Assembly: GCA_037045645.1 (NCBI GenBank)
Contig: JBAOIH010000001.1
Location: forward strand, 558,001-622,000
DNA from: Nocardioides sp.
GTDB lineage: Bacteria; Actinomycetota; Actinomycetes; Propionibacteriales; Nocardioidaceae
Length of the DNA: 64,000 bases
Reading direction: 5' to 3'
How positions within the stretch are numbered: position 1 is the first letter of the stretch; each line of letters starts with the position of its first letter. The position numbers and the translations under genes are program-made. The notes under the pieces were generated by a model that made no database searches, was not told the origin of the DNA, and saw only the letters and a list, made by a program, of their open reading frames with translations. Shown in pieces: positions 8,811 through 16,653 of the stretch.

Positions 8811-9419
8811 ATGGCCCGTTACACCGGTCCCTTGACCAAGAAGTCGCGTCGTCTCGGCGTCGACCTGGTCGGCGGCGACGCCGCATTCGACAAGCGCCCC
8901 TACCCTCCCGGCCAGCACGGCCGCGGTCGGATCAAGGAGAGCGAATACCTGCTCCAGCTTCGTGAGAAGCAGAAGGCCCGCTACACCTACGGCATTCTGG
9001 AGCGCCAGTTCCACAACTACTACACCGAGGCGAGCCGCCGTCAGGGCAAGACCGGTGACAACCTGCTCCAGCTGCTCGAGTGCCGTCTGGACAACGTCGT
9101 CTACCGTGCCGGCTTCGCGCGTACGCGTCGCCACGCCCGCCAGCTCGTCACGCACGGTCACTTCCTGGTCAACGGCCGCAAGGTCAACGTGCCGTCGTTC
9201 CAGGTCACGCAGTACGACATCATCGACGTGCGCGAGAAGTCGCTGGAGATGACCCCGTTCATCGTGGCTCGTGAGACCCACGGTGAGCGCATCGTTCCGG
9301 CGTGGATGGAGGCGCACCCCAACCGGATGCGCATCCTGGTGCACCAGGTGCCGACTCGCGACCAGATCGAGATGCCCATCCAGGAGCAGTTGATCGTGGA
9401 GTTCTACTCCAAGAAGTGA
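8811..9419 (+). CDS. rpsD: 30S ribosomal protein S4
   Basis: This 202-residue S4 begins MARYTGPLTKKSRRLGVDLV and carries the S4 RNA-binding domain (RLDNVVYRAGFARTRRHARQ, about residues 93-112). The N-terminal region lacks the CxxC zinc knuckle, so it is the zinc-independent (C-) type, in contrast to the zinc-binding L36 nearby. S4 nucleates assembly of the 30S 5' domain and in several bacteria represses its own operon. AAGGAG precedes the ATG. A strong hairpin follows the stop, ahead of rpoA. Confidence 0.97.
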   Translation: MARYTGPLTKKSRRLGVDLVGGDAAFDKRPYPPGQHGRGRIKESEYLLQLREKQKARYTYGILERQFHNYYTEASRRQGKTGDNLLQLLECRLDNVVYRAGFARTRRHARQLVTHGHFLVNGRKVNVPSFQVTQYDIIDVREKSLEMTPFIVARETHGERIVPAWMEAHPNRMRILVHQVPTRDQIEMPIQEQLIVEFYSKK

Positions 9420-9425
9420 TCCGGT

Positions 9426-9449
9426 GGCTCCCCGGCCCTCCGGGGAGCC
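9426..9449 (+). terminator. Perfect hairpin between rpsD and rpoA
   Basis: GGCTCCCCGG (9426-9435) pairs perfectly with CCGGGGAGCC (9440-9449) around a CCCT loop, starting 6 bases after the rpsD stop. No T-tract follows, as is common in high-GC actinobacteria. Lying inside the operon, it may be a partial terminator or an mRNA-stability element that sets rpoA apart from the ribosomal genes. Confidence 0.6.
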
Positions 9450-9526
9450 CTCCCAAACTCCATCTCCGCCAACCTCGCAGATTCGGGCCCGTCAAATAGC
9501 GGTCGAGCCCGGAAAGGAAGAAATCA

Positions 9527-10552
9527 GTGCTTATCGCACAGCGCCCCACCCTGTCGGAGGAGACCGTCGACGAGTTCCGCTCGCGGTTCGTCATCGAGCC
9601 TCTGGAGCCCGGCTTCGGCTACACCCTCGGCAACTCGCTTCGCCGTACGCTCCTCTCCTCGATCCCCGGTGCCTCGGTCACCAGCATCAAGGTCGACACC
9701 GTCCTGCACGAGTTCTCGACCATCGAGGGCGTCAAGGAAGACGTCACCGAGATCATCCTCAACCTCAAGGGCCTGGTCGTCTCCTCCGAGCACGACGAGC
9801 CCGTCACCATGTACCTGCGCAAGCAGGGTGCCGGTGACGTGACCGCCGCCGACATCGCGCCGCCGGCCGGTGTCGAGGTGCACAACCCCGACCTCAAGAT
9901 CGCGACCTTGTCCGACAACGGCAAGCTCGAGATGGAGCTGGTCGTCGAGCGTGGCCGCGGCTACGTGTCTGCGGTGCAGAACAAGGGTGCCGACAACGAG
10001 ATCGGCCGAATGCCGGTCGACTCGATCTACAGCCCCGTGCTGAAGGTCACCTACAAGGTCGAGGCCACCCGTGTCGAGCAGCGTACGGACTTCGACAAGC
10101 TCGTCATCGACGTCGAGACCAAGCCCTCGATCCGTCCCCGCGACGCGATCGCGTCGGCCGGCAAGACGCTGGTCGAGCTCTTCGGTCTTGCCCGTGAGCT
10201 CAACGTCGAGGCCGAAGGCATCGACATCGGCCCGTCGCCCGTCGACGAGCAGCTTGCTGCCGACCTGGCACTGCCGGTCGAGGACCTGCAGCTCACCGTG
10301 CGTTCCTACAACTGCCTCAAGCGCGAGGGCATCCACACCGTGGGTGAGCTCATCGGTCGCTCGGAGCAGGACCTCCTCGACATCCGCAACTTCGGTGCGA
10401 AGTCGATCGACGAGGTCAAGGCCAAGCTCGTCGAGATGGGTCTGTCCCTGAAGGACAGCGCCCCCGGCTTCGACCCGCACGCTGCGCTCGCGGCGTACGG
10501 CGACGATGACGACTACGGCGACGAGGCCTACATCGAGGACGAGCAGCTCTAA
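9527..10552 (+). CDS. rpoA: DNA-directed RNA polymerase subunit alpha
   Basis: The 341-residue protein starts at the GTG at 9527 (MLIAQRPTLSEETVDEF), preceded by GGAAAGGAAG. The N-terminal domain (residues 1-230) holds the dimerisation motif FGYTLGNSLRRTLLSSIPGA. The C-terminal domain (about 255-315) has the UP-element/activator-binding helices ending KSIDEVKAKLVEMGLSL. An acidic tail (DDDDYGDEAYIEDEQL) follows. The subunit scaffolds RNA polymerase assembly. It sits in its usual place between rpsD and rplQ. Confidence 0.98.
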   Translation: MLIAQRPTLSEETVDEFRSRFVIEPLEPGFGYTLGNSLRRTLLSSIPGASVTSIKVDTVLHEFSTIEGVKEDVTEIILNLKGLVVSSEHDEPVTMYLRKQGAGDVTAADIAPPAGVEVHNPDLKIATLSDNGKLEMELVVERGRGYVSAVQNKGADNEIGRMPVDSIYSPVLKVTYKVEATRVEQRTDFDKLVIDVETKPSIRPRDAIASAGKTLVELFGLARELNVEAEGIDIGPSPVDEQLAADLALPVEDLQLTVRSYNCLKREGIHTVGELIGRSEQDLLDIRNFGAKSIDEVKAKLVEMGLSLKDSAPGFDPHAALAAYGDDDDYGDEAYIEDEQL

Positions 10553-10607
10553 ATCCCCAACCCTCTACTCCGGTACCTGACACGGCCGGGGAGAAACGAG
10601 AAACATC

Positions 10608-11330
10608 ATGCCTACCCCCAAGAAGGGTCCCCGCCTCGGCGGCAGCCCCGCGCACCAGCGCCTGATGGTCGCGAACCTGGCCACCCAGCTCTTCGAGCAC
10701 GGCCGGATCACCACCACCGAGGCTCGGGCGCGGTTCCTGCGCCCGGTCGCGGAGAAGCTGATCACCAAGGCCAAGAAGGGTGACCTGCACAACCGTCGCG
10801 AGGTCCTCAAGACCATCCGCGACAAGTCGGTCGTGCACGTGCTGTTCACCGAGATCGCCCCGCAGATGGCGCAGCGGCCCGGCGGCTACACCCGCATCAC
10901 CAAGCTCGGTCCGCGCAAGGGCGACAACGCCCCCATGGCGGTCATCGAGTTGGTGACGGAGGCCTACGACCCCAAGCCGTCGGCGTCGAAGAAGAAGGCC
11001 GAGCCGGTTGCGGCTGCACCTGACGCCACCGACCCGGTCGAGGCCAAGGCCGAGGACGCGGACATCGCGACCTTCGCCGAGGTCGCGGGCGACGGTGACG
11101 CCGAGGTCGGCGCGGAGACCGAGGGTGGCGTGTCCGGCAAGTACGCCGGATCGCACGCGCCGCTGGAGAACGCCGACGAGGCTCCCGAGGGCTTCCCGAT
11201 CAAGGGCAACGAAGACTCGATGAAGTTCCACGAGCCCGACGGCCAGTGGTTCGACCAGACGGTCGCCGAGGTGTGGTTCGACTCCGTCGAGTCCGCCGAG
11301 GCCGCTGGCTTCACCCGCGCCGGCGAGTGA
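10608..11330 (+). CDS. rplQ: 50S ribosomal protein L17 with long C-terminal extension
   Basis: Residues 1-122 are a standard L17 (MPTPKKGPRLGGSPAHQR to MAVIELV). A 118-residue extension follows: first an acidic, Ala-rich, low-complexity linker (about 128-190), then a compact conserved-looking end, FPIKGNEDSMKFHEPDGQWF followed by VAEVWFDSVESAEAAGF. The end resembles the short KGN-SxKxYH...WFxTxxxAxxAGF module I know from actinobacterial proteins as the 'sunset' domain, whose function is not established. L17 sits near the exit tunnel, so an appended domain could meet nascent chains. The gene follows rpoA by 55 bases and closes the operon. Confidence 0.93.
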   Translation: MPTPKKGPRLGGSPAHQRLMVANLATQLFEHGRITTTEARARFLRPVAEKLITKAKKGDLHNRREVLKTIRDKSVVHVLFTEIAPQMAQRPGGYTRITKLGPRKGDNAPMAVIELVTEAYDPKPSASKKKAEPVAAAPDATDPVEAKAEDADIATFAEVAGDGDAEVGAETEGGVSGKYAGSHAPLENADEAPEGFPIKGNEDSMKFHEPDGQWFDQTVAEVWFDSVESAEAAGFTRAGE

Positions 11331-11344
11331 TCTGATCTAGCGAC

Positions 11345-11378
11345 AAGTGGCCCGTCCCCGATGGGGGGCGGGCCACTT
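11345..11378 (+). terminator. Terminator hairpin after rplQ
   Basis: AAGTGGCCCG (11345-11354) pairs with CGGGCCACTT (11369-11378), and CCCC with GGGG extends the stem towards a GAT loop. It begins 14 bases after the rplQ stop and ends the ribosomal operon. There is no T-tract, as is usual in this group. Confidence 0.75.
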
Positions 11379-11404
11379 GGCATTTCATGCGGTACGAATT
11401 GCCC

Positions 11405-12310
11405 ATGACGCATGCGTTGGTGATCGGCGAGGCCCTGGTCGACGTGGTGCGCCGCGAAGGTGAGCCCGAGGTCGCGTACGCGGGAGGTTCGGCGGCCAAT
11501 GTCGCCGTCGCACTGGCCCGCCTGGAGCGAGACGTACGCTTCGCCACCTGTTTCGCCGAGGACGACTACGGCGCACTCATCGCGGCGCAGTTGTCCGATT
11601 CACGGGTGCGGCTGGCCGTCGACCCGCACACGATCGGGCGTACGTCTTCGGCAATCGCCAGCATCCAGCCCGACGGCTCGGCGGAGTATGTCTTCGACCT
11701 CGACTGGCGTCCGGCGGATCCTGGTGAGGACGTCCCGCTGGTGATTCATACGAGTTCGATCGGAGCCGTCCTGGAGCCGGGGGCGGATACCGTGCTGGAG
11801 GTGTTGGAGCGCTTCGCCGCCCGCGCGAGCATCTCGTACGACATCAATGCGCGACCGAGCATCACCGGAACCGGCCCCGAGGTGATCGAACGCGTCGAGC
11901 GACTCGTGTCCATCGCGGATGTGGTGAAGGCCTCCGACGAGGACTTCGAGGCGCTGTGGCCGGAGCGTTCCATGTCGGAGTCGTTGTGGGCGTTGTCCGA
12001 ACTCGGCCCCGCGGCGGTGATCGCGACGCGAGGTCCCCAGGGGGTTCGTTTCGTCGCCGGTGGACAGGAGGAGACCGCGCCTGCGGTGCCGACCTCGGTG
12101 GCGGACACCATCGGCGCAGGCGACACGTTCGGCGCCGGACTCATCGACGCACTATGGCAGCGTGACCTGCTCGGCGCGGCCCGACGAGACGCCTTGGCCG
12201 AGCTGACCGCGCAGGAGTGGGTCGATCCGTTGCACTGGGCGGCGCGCTGCGCCGCGATCACGGTGTCCAGGCCGGGGGCTGACCCGCCGCGAAGGGCTGA
12301 CCTGGCATAG
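11405..12310 (+). CDS. PfkB-family carbohydrate kinase
   Basis: The PfkB fold is clear: N-terminal GEALVDVVRR with AGGSAANVAVALARLE, and the C-terminal ATP/anion-hole signature DTIGAGDTFGAGLIDAL near residue 240. Such kinases phosphorylate sugars or nucleosides with ATP; the motifs are closest to fructokinase/2-keto-sugar kinases, but the substrate cannot be fixed. I prefer the ATG at 11405 (MTHALVIGEALV) to the ATG at 11387, which lies almost inside the upstream terminator. Neither has a strong ribosome binding site, so the mRNA may be leaderless. The 3' end overlaps the convergent membrane-protein gene by 53 bases. Confidence 0.85.
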   Translation: MTHALVIGEALVDVVRREGEPEVAYAGGSAANVAVALARLERDVRFATCFAEDDYGALIAAQLSDSRVRLAVDPHTIGRTSSAIASIQPDGSAEYVFDLDWRPADPGEDVPLVIHTSSIGAVLEPGADTVLEVLERFAARASISYDINARPSITGTGPEVIERVERLVSIADVVKASDEDFEALWPERSMSESLWALSELGPAAVIATRGPQGVRFVAGGQEETAPAVPTSVADTIGAGDTFGAGLIDALWQRDLLGAARRDALAELTAQEWVDPLHWAARCAAITVSRPGADPPRRADLA

Positions 12311-12929
12311 CCGGTGTCGGTTTGGTGGTGAGCACGTCCAGGCCCCAGCACAAGGCGCCGATGAAGACCGGTTGGGCGAAGCCCAAAATCATCGAGATCA
12401 GCCCCAGCAGCCAGGTCGGCACGTTGCCCACAAGGGTCGGGAACCAGGCGAAGTAGCCGGCCAAGATCACGAATCCGGTGACCAAGCCCACTGGCCACAC
12501 CCGTCCGTGGCGACGCGCCAGTCCCCACGCCAGCACAACGCCCAACGTGGAGATGATCCCCAGCACTGCGAAGGCAATCCGGAAACGGTCATATACCTCG
12601 AAGGAATAGCCCGTACCCCAGATCAGTGAGGGGATGAGGCTGGCCGTCGCAGCGGCGGCGACGGCCAGCAGGGCGTACGAACGCCGCTGTGCCGTGCGTG
12701 CACGCCAGCCCACGATCAGGGCCGCCAACCCGAAATAGAGCAGGGTTGACAACACGACCGCGGCAGTGAACCACCCGCCGACGATGGACAGGGCCCACGA
12801 GGTGATGGCGTTGACCACGATCGAGATGAGGAACGCGCCGCCTAGGACCGCAGCGGAGATCAGGGTCTCGCTCGGCGGGTCGGCCGTACGCCGGGTGTCG
12901 AGCCCAGCCGCGCCATGGGAAACGGTCAT
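12258..12929 (-). CDS. Hypothetical multi-spanning membrane protein
   Basis: The 223-residue protein has about six hydrophobic helices (residues 24-45, 51-73, 83-103, 118-138, 147-167, 172-196) and a proline-rich C-terminus (TPAMPGQPFAAGQPPAWTP). There is no signal peptide and no catalytic motif I recognise. It is the last of three minus-strand genes after the TrxR-like and VOC genes. Its end runs 53 bases into the convergent kinase gene. Function unknown; the coding call rests on codon bias and the regular helix pattern. Confidence 0.65.
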   Translation of the reverse strand: MTVSHGAAGLDTRRTADPPSETLISAAVLGGAFLISIVVNAITSWALSIVGGWFTAAVVLSTLLYFGLAALIVGWRARTAQRRSYALLAVAAAATASLIPSLIWGTGYSFEVYDRFRIAFAVLGIISTLGVVLAWGLARRHGRVWPVGLVTGFVILAGYFAWFPTLVGNVPTWLLGLISMILGFAQPVFIGALCWGLDVLTTKPTPAMPGQPFAAGQPPAWTP

Positions 12930-13018
12930 GTCGCGGATTGTTGCCCTCGGTGAGCATCGGGGACAGGTAGTTCACCAGGGCGGTCGGCTCGCGCGCGCTG
13001 AGCCGGAGGGCTTCTCAC

Positions 13019-13492
13019 TCACGCATTGCGCGCGGCCTGGATAGCGGCCAGATCGAGGCGACGCATCCCGAGCATCGCCTGGGTCGCGCGCTGGTTCTCC
13101 TCGGGTGTTCCCCCTGACAATGCCTCCACGAGACCGTCGGGGATGACCTGCCACGACAGTCCGTACTTGTCCTTGAGCCAGCCGCACTGGCTCTCCTCGC
13201 CTTCGGCGACCAGCGTGTCCCAGAGCAGGTCGGCGGTTGCCTGATCGGGCAGGGTCACCTGGAGCGAGACGGCTTCGTTGAGGGTGAAGTGCGGCCCGCC
13301 GTTGAGGCCGGTGTACGGCACTCCGGCCAACGTGAACTCCACGACGAGTGGCTCCCCGTCGGGACCGCCGGGTGACGACCCGGTGATCAGCGAATCGGGC
13401 AGCAACGAGGTGTAGAACTCGGCGGCGTGGCGGGCCTGGTCGTCGAACCACAGGCACGTGGCCAGGCCGGTCACGGCGGTGATGGTGGACAC
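13019..13492 (-). CDS. VOC-superfamily (PhnB/3-demethylubiquinone-methyltransferase-like) protein
   Basis: The 157-residue protein has the PhnB-like vicinal-oxygen-chelate fold: CLWFDDQARHAAEFYTSLLP near the start, GGPHFTLNEAVSLQV in the middle, and CGWLKDKYGLSWQVIPDGL near residue 115. These are often small-molecule binding or modifying enzymes with no proven substrate. I use the GTG at 13492; a TTG at 13516 would add eight residues and overlap the stop of the upstream TrxR-like gene. It is co-directional with that gene, 20 bases downstream. Confidence 0.8.
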   Translation of the reverse strand: MSTITAVTGLATCLWFDDQARHAAEFYTSLLPDSLITGSSPGGPDGEPLVVEFTLAGVPYTGLNGGPHFTLNEAVSLQVTLPDQATADLLWDTLVAEGEESQCGWLKDKYGLSWQVIPDGLVEALSGGTPEENQRATQAMLGMRRLDLAAIQAARNA

Positions 13493-13512
13493 CGGTGAAC
13501 CGTACCGCCAAC

Positions 13513-15168
13513 TCAACCCAGGTAGGTGTGGACCAGCGACACCACGCTCGCCCCCTCGCCGCTGGCAGCGGCGACGCGTTTCATCGACCCCGCGCGGATG
13601 TCCCCGGCCGCGAAGATCCCCGGCACCGTGGTGGCCAGATCGGCGGGCGGTATTCCGTCGGACCAGGCCCGCTGGGGCACGTCACGCCCGGTGAGCACGA
13701 AACCACGCTCGTCGCGGGCGACTTCGGGTGACAGCCAGTCGCAGCGGGGTTCGGCGCCGAGCAGCAGGAAGAGCCCGCGGACGTCTCGCCGGACGCGCTC
13801 GCGAGTGTGCAGGTTCTCGATCTCGACCCACTCCAACGCCGCCTCGCCGCCGCCGTTCACGATGTGGGAGTCGCCCACAACCTGGATCCTCGGGCTGAAC
13901 TCGATCTCGTGGATCAGGTACGCACTCATCGTGGCGGTGAGGTCGGGGCGGCGTACGAGGATCGTCACCGATCTGGCGAACCGGGCCAGGTGGACGGCGG
14001 CCTGGCCGGCGGAGTTGCCGCCGCCGACCACGATCACATCCGCCCCCTGCATCTCCCGGGCCGCCGCCATCGCCGCGCCGTAGTGCACCCCGCGCCCGAC
14101 AAGCTCCTCCAGCTCGGCAATGTCGAGGCGCCGGTAGGCGACACCGGTCGCGATCACGACGGCACGGGCGCGCACGTCGCCACCGTCCGTGCGTACGACG
14201 TGCGGCTCACCGTCACGTCCTACCGATAGCGATTCCACCGGCCAGCCGGTGAAGAAGCGCGTGCCGAAGCGCAAGGCCTGCGTCCGCGCGCGCTGGGCCA
14301 GTCGCATCCCGGAGATGCCACGTGGGAATCCGAGATAGTTGCGGATCATCGAACTCGTCCCGGCCTGACCGCCGATCACGTCACTCTCGATGGTCACCGT
14401 CGACAACCCCTCCGAGGAGCCGTACACGCTCGCGGCCAGACCGGCCGGTCCCGCGCCGACCACGCACAGGTCGACGACCTCGGTGACGTCGATGTCGTCG
14501 GGGCGGCCGTAGAGGCGGGTGGAGATGTCGCGTACCGAGGTGATGTGGGTGGCTTCGAGTCCGAACGCGTCCACGACCGGCCAGTGGTCGGCGGGTCCGG
14601 TGAAGCGCGCCACCACTTCGCGTCCCACGTCGCTGTCGGGATGGTGGATCTGGCAGGGCGCGCCGACGCGGTCAGCGAATTCCTTGAGGGCGTACGCCAA
14701 CCCGTCACGCGTGGGCGAGATGATCTTCATCGAATCGACGACGGGCGCGGCCACCGTCGCTCCCCAGTCGTTGAGCAACTCGACGATCGCGGAGTGGAAC
14801 TCCTCGTCGCGCACTCCACGAGGCAACAACAAGAACGCGTCGAAATCGCCGGCTGCCTGGCCCGGACGAAACGCCGGGCCTTCCTCGCGGAACCTCGACC
14901 ACGGCGACAACACGACGCGCTTGGCGGTCGGGAGGTATCTGCGCATCTTGCCGATCGCCTCCAACACCGCAGCGTCGGGCAGCACGGTCTCGGTGACGAA
15001 CAACGCGACCGGCACGTCCGCTTGGCCGAGTTCGTACGCACACCGGTACGCCTCGGCGGCACTGCGGCAGACCCGGACGTCGTACTCGCGCGCATAGCGG
15101 GCGAACTGTGCCTCAAGGACATCGGCGTGGTCGGCGCTGATCAAGACGATCGCGGGGTTGGCGGCCAT
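13513..15168 (-). CDS. Fused receiver-like domain and thioredoxin-reductase-like flavoprotein lacking CxxC
   Basis: Residues 1-130 resemble a response-regulator receiver (AIVLISADHADVLEAQFARY...). Residues 215-551 are a TrxR-type flavoprotein: FAD motif VVGAGPAGLAASVYGSSEGL, GGQAGTSSMIRNYLGFP, NADPH-binding VVGGGNSAGQAAVHLARFA, and the C-terminal IFAAGDIRAGS. Where thioredoxin reductase has its redox CxxC just before the NADPH domain, this protein reads HYGAAMAAA, so the disulfide centre is missing. Such fusions are usually named 'fused response regulator/thioredoxin-disulfide reductase'. This one more likely passes electrons elsewhere or acts as a redox sensor. The start is the ATG at 15168, giving 551 residues; the in-frame sequence upstream is not protein-like. 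It is divergent from truA. Confidence 0.85.
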   Translation of the reverse strand: MAANPAIVLISADHADVLEAQFARYAREYDVRVCRSAAEAYRCAYELGQADVPVALFVTETVLPDAAVLEAIGKMRRYLPTAKRVVLSPWSRFREEGPAFRPGQAAGDFDAFLLLPRGVRDEEFHSAIVELLNDWGATVAAPVVDSMKIISPTRDGLAYALKEFADRVGAPCQIHHPDSDVGREVVARFTGPADHWPVVDAFGLEATHITSVRDISTRLYGRPDDIDVTEVVDLCVVGAGPAGLAASVYGSSEGLSTVTIESDVIGGQAGTSSMIRNYLGFPRGISGMRLAQRARTQALRFGTRFFTGWPVESLSVGRDGEPHVVRTDGGDVRARAVVIATGVAYRRLDIAELEELVGRGVHYGAAMAAAREMQGADVIVVGGGNSAGQAAVHLARFARSVTILVRRPDLTATMSAYLIHEIEFSPRIQVVGDSHIVNGGGEAALEWVEIENLHTRERVRRDVRGLFLLLGAEPRCDWLSPEVARDERGFVLTGRDVPQRAWSDGIPPADLATTVPGIFAAGDIRAGSMKRVAAASGEGASVVSLVHTYLG

Positions 15169-15207
15169 GGCGCTCACTCTAGGGAGGCCCGGCTCTAGGG
15201 TGGGCGC

Positions 15208-16026
15208 GTGCGGATGCGGATCGACCTCGCCTACGACGGGACCGGCTTCCATGGCTGGGCGGCGCAGCCGGGTCTGCGTACGGTCCAGGGTGAGTTCGAG
15301 GCGGCGTTGTCGACGGTGCTGCGGGTGCCCGAACTTGCCGCGGTGGTGGCAGGTCGTACGGACACGGGCGTGCACGCGCGGGGACAGGTCGTCCACGTGG
15401 ACGTGCCCAGCGGAGTCGTCGAGGAGTCGGCGGGCCGGGCACTCGGAGATCCGTACGACGCGCTGGTCCGTCGGTTGAACGGCGTGCTGCCGGTCGACGT
15501 CCGGGTGAGCCGCGCCCTGCCCGCCGCCCCCGGATTCGACGCGAGATTCGGCGCGACCTGGCGCCGCTATGTCTACCGCGTGACCGATGGCGTACCCGAC
15601 CCGCTGACGCGTGGATTCGTGCTGTCCTGGCCCAAAGCCCTCGACGTGGACGCGATGAACGAGGCGTCGGCGCAGTTGCTCGGGCTTCGCGACTTCGCGG
15701 CCTTCTGCAAGCGCCGCGAGGGGGCGACGACGATCCGTACGCTGCTCGACTTCAGGTGGGCACGCGACGGCGCCGCCCTCACGGCACACGTTCGCGCCGA
15801 CGCGTTCTGTCACTCCATGGTGCGCTCTTTGGTGGGATGTGTGCTCGCGGTGGGGGACGGACGACGCGGCGTGCGCTGGGCCGCGCAGGTCGCGGCGGCA
15901 GCCGTACGCGACTCCGCCGTCGCCGTGGCCCCGGCGCACGGCCTGACCTTGGAGGAGGTCGGCTACCCGGTCGATGCCGAACTCGAGGCCCAAGCAATCC
16001 GCGCCCGATCCAGGAGAGATGCATGA
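15208..16026 (+). CDS. truA: tRNA pseudouridine(38-40) synthase TruA
   Basis: The 272-residue protein has the TruA signature VAGRTDTGVHARGQVVHVD, whose Asp (about residue 52) is the catalytic nucleophile, and the later FGATWRRYVYRV and FCHSMVRSLVGCVLAVG motifs. It isomerises U38-U40 in the anticodon arm. The GTG at 15208 starts right at the recognised MRMRIDLAYDGTGFHGWA. In many actinobacteria truA follows rplQ directly; here about 3.9 kb of accessory genes intervene. Its TGA overlaps the next ATG (ATGA, 16023-16026). Confidence 0.96.
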   Translation: MRMRIDLAYDGTGFHGWAAQPGLRTVQGEFEAALSTVLRVPELAAVVAGRTDTGVHARGQVVHVDVPSGVVEESAGRALGDPYDALVRRLNGVLPVDVRVSRALPAAPGFDARFGATWRRYVYRVTDGVPDPLTRGFVLSWPKALDVDAMNEASAQLLGLRDFAAFCKRREGATTIRTLLDFRWARDGAALTAHVRADAFCHSMVRSLVGCVLAVGDGRRGVRWAAQVAAAAVRDSAVAVAPAHGLTLEEVGYPVDAELEAQAIRARSRRDA

Positions 16027-16619
16027 GCGACGACCACTACTTCGCCGCCGATCCCGGCGTCCCCTTCGAGCGCGAATCCTTCAGCTGCGAGGTGTGGGGA
16101 CGTGAGTTGACGCTGACCTCCGGCGCGGGCGTCTTCAGCCGGGGTCACCTCGACCATGCGACCGGCGTGCTGTTTCGCGAGGTCGAGGCTCCGGTGCAGG
16201 GACGGTTCCTCGATCTGGGTTGTGGCTATGGCGTGATCGGGCTGGCGATCGCACAGGCGGTGCCGTTGGCCAACGTGATCGGCGTCGACGTCAACGAACG
16301 CGCGGTGGCGCTGGCCAACGAGAACGCCCGCGCGTTGGGGCTCTCGGGTCGTTTCGTCGCCACGCTTCCGGCGCAGGTGCCCAGCGACTGGTCCTTCGAC
16401 GAGATCTGGTCCAACCCGCCGATCCGGATCGGCAAGGCGGCGCTGCACGACCTGCTGTTGACCTGGCTGCCCCGGCTGGAGCCAGGGGGACGGATGGTGA
16501 TGGTGGTCGGCAAGAACCTCGGCGCCGACTCGCTCCAACGTTGGCTCGGCGAGCAGGGCTGGCCGACCACCAGGCTGGCGTCGGCGAAGGGCTTCCGGGT
16601 GCTGGAGTCGCGGCGCTGA
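16023..16619 (+). CDS. Class I SAM-dependent methyltransferase (RsmC/RlmG-like)
   Basis: The 198-residue protein contains SAM motif I FLDLGCGYGVIGLAIAQ (about residue 62), the acidic GVDVNERAVALANEN and the catalytic-type NPP motif SNPPIRIGK (about 134). NPPIRxGK is characteristic of RsmC/RlmG-type N2-guanine rRNA methyltransferases. This is a short single-domain version, as is common in actinobacteria. The ATG at 16023 overlaps the truA stop by four bases with GGAGAG upstream, so it is translationally coupled to truA. The target nucleotide is not known. Confidence 0.85.
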   Translation: MSDDHYFAADPGVPFERESFSCEVWGRELTLTSGAGVFSRGHLDHATGVLFREVEAPVQGRFLDLGCGYGVIGLAIAQAVPLANVIGVDVNERAVALANENARALGLSGRFVATLPAQVPSDWSFDEIWSNPPIRIGKAALHDLLLTWLPRLEPGGRMVMVVGKNLGADSLQRWLGEQGWPTTRLASAKGFRVLESRR

Positions 16620-16653
16620 CCGCTCGGCTGGACCGACCTGGGAGGCTGGTCGG

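Noticed and set aside
15169..15993. N-terminal extension of the TrxR-like protein across truA
   Set aside because: It lies antisense to truA and is Arg/His-rich without structure; the receiver-like domain begins at the ATG at 15168.
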